Assembly (NCBI GenBank): GCA_027485615.1 | Contig: JAIXQS010000073.1 | Location: forward strand, 1-64,000 | DNA: 64,000 bases | Source of the DNA: Verrucomicrobiaceae bacterium | Lineage (GTDB): Bacteria > Verrucomicrobiota > Verrucomicrobiia > Verrucomicrobiales > Akkermansiaceae | Direction: 5' to 3' | Shown here: piece after piece, positions 63,029 through 64,000 of the stretch | Position numbering within the stretch: the stretch's first letter is position 1 | Layout: each line of letters begins with the position of its first letter | Program-made: the position numbers and the translations under genes | Notes under the pieces: generated by a model | Told to the model about the DNA's origin: nothing | What the model saw: only the letters and a program-made list of their open reading frames with translations | Database searches by the model: none

Positions 63029-64000
63029 TCACCACCTGACAGCGGCGGCAGCCCAGGTGAGGCCGGCGCCGAATACTACGAGGACGATATTGTCACCGCG
63101 CTTGAAGGCGCCGGAGCGGGCTGCCTCGTCGAGGGCGATGGCGACGGCTGCCGCGGAGGTGTTGCCGTATTTGTCGAGGTTCACGAAAACGCGGCCTTCG
63201 GGCACGGATAGGCGCTCGGCGATGGCGTCGATGATGCGGAGGTTCGCCTGGTGGGGGATCACGCAGGCGATGTCCTCGGCCTGCAGGTTCGCGCGGCGGA
63301 TGACGGTTTCCGCAGCCTCCTTCATACGGTTCACGGCATGCTTGAAAACCTCCTTACCCTGCATGGCGAGGGTGGCGAGGTGTGTGCCGACGTTTTCCGA
63401 TGTGATCGGGCAGGCGGAGCCGCCGCCGGGAATGTTGAGGAGGTGGGTGAGGTTGCCGTCGGTGCCCATCTCGGTGGCAAGGATCTCGCCCTCACCCGGC
63501 AGTGAACGGCGGAGCACAGCGGCTCCCGCACCATCGCCGAAGAGTACGCAGGTCGAGCGGTCTTCCCAGTTCACGAAGGCGGAGAGCTTTTCCGCGCCGA
63601 TGATCAGTGCGTTCTCGAACGCGCCGTCGGCGATGAGGCGCTTGCAGATTTTCATCGCGTAAAGGAAGCCGGAGCAGGCGGCGGAGATATCGAAAGCGAC
63701 GGCGTTCATCGCTCCGAGCTGCTGCTGGACATAGCAGGCGGTGGCGGGTGTGAGGGTGTCGGGAGTGATCGTGGCGACAATGATGAGCTTGATCTCGGAA
63801 GCCTCCAGCCCGGCCTGTTCGAGAGCCTTGCGTGCTGCCTTTGATGCCATGTGGGAGGTGAACTCGCCCTCCGCCGCGATTCGCCGCTCGCGGATACCCG
63901 TGCGGGTGAAAATCCACTCGTCGCTGGTATCCACGCTTTTCGCCAGATCCTCGTTCGAAAGCACCCTTTCCGGCACGTAGCTGCCAGTCCCCGCAATGCA
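63029..64000 (-). CDS. fabH: beta-ketoacyl-ACP synthase III, 5' end outside window
   Basis: Starts fatty acid elongation by condensing acetyl-CoA with malonyl-ACP. The visible part has GTGSYVPERVLSNEDLAK at the window edge, WIFTRTGIRERRIAA, ISAACSGFLYAM (Cys nucleophile), VIPHQANLRIIDAIA (His) and YGNTSAAAV (Asn). The reading frame is still open at position 64000, so the start is beyond the window; only a few residues should be missing. Confidence 0.95.
   Translation of the reverse strand, partial: CIAGTGSYVPERVLSNEDLAKSVDTSDEWIFTRTGIRERRIAAEGEFTSHMASKAARKALEQAGLEASEIKLIIVATITPDTLTPATACYVQQQLGAMNAVAFDISAACSGFLYAMKICKRLIADGAFENALIIGAEKLSAFVNWEDRSTCVLFGDGAGAAVLRRSLPGEGEILATEMGTDGNLTHLLNIPGGGSACPITSENVGTHLATLAMQGKEVFKHAVNRMKEAAETVIRRANLQAEDIACVIPHQANLRIIDAIAERLSVPEGRVFVNLDKYGNTSAAAVAIALDEAARSGAFKRGDNIVLVVFGAGLTWAAAAVRW

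Overview
This 64 kb window is a GC-rich, densely packed bacterial chromosome segment. The gene families point to the Verrucomicrobiota, probably a Luteolibacter/Haloferula-like member of the Verrucomicrobiales. The support is a PEP-CTERM protein with a VPEPS...RRRR tail, a sialate-O-acetylesterase-like protein, a DUF1080 protein, a GntR/LacI hybrid regulator, an OvoA-type methyltransferase, and a division cluster with its own local additions. This taxonomic placement is inference from families; there is no rRNA gene in the window.

Layout. 1-2160: edge of an integrated element, with a tyrosine integrase beside tRNA-Leu(CAG) and the decayed tail of a second integrase. 2222-5949: yraN, rnhB and a CAP lipoprotein (minus strand), then one open frame that joins dephospho-CoA kinase (CoaE) to termination factor Rho. 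5967-11781: a sugar-type regulator, a tandem palindromic operator, a PEP-CTERM protein, a SASA esterase, an amidohydrolase and xylose isomerase. 11835-15827: a DNA repair run (family-4-like uracil-DNA glycosylase, Lhr-like helicase, PdeM nuclease). 15828-17546: LOG protein and small hypotheticals. 17845-23969: ddl, a secreted SHD1+CAP protein, ftsQ, ftsA, ftsZ. 23973-27407: OvoA-type methyltransferase, EF-hand lipoprotein, rlmH, a tiny lipoprotein and two paralogous membrane coiled-coil proteins. 27566-31122: an MsbA-like ABC exporter, then rpsM-rpsK-rpsD. 31354-37692: moxR, a four-helix-bundle cassette, DUF58, an OlsB/OlsA-like acyltransferase pair and BatA. 37910-46494: tRNA-Phe, an unknown TIM-barrel-like protein, thrB-thrC, a beta-CASP RNase, rpsT, an L,D-transpeptidase and a family-2 glycosyltransferase. 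47223-56175: DUF1080, tyrS, a HEAT-repeat Ser/Thr kinase, a SurA-like foldase, folD, a cobalamin riboswitch with a BtuB-like receptor, and a PH-domain protein. 56274-64000: a spermidine-synthase-like protein, PolX, DAHP synthase, a TPM-type two-gene unit, a class IV aminotransferase, and fabH cut by the window edge.

The most unusual structure is at 32425-32921. A four-helix-bundle gene (23S rRNA intervening-sequence protein family) sits between moxR and DUF58, bounded on each side by exactly eight 7-nt repeat units (56 nt each) in opposite orientation. The two arrays can pair in register, so the gene would be looped out of the operon transcript, much like the intervening sequences known from 23S rRNA. 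The CoaE-Rho in-frame fusion, the cysteine-poor uracil-DNA glycosylase, the duplicated palindromic operator and the tandem coiled-coil paralogs are the next most interesting points.
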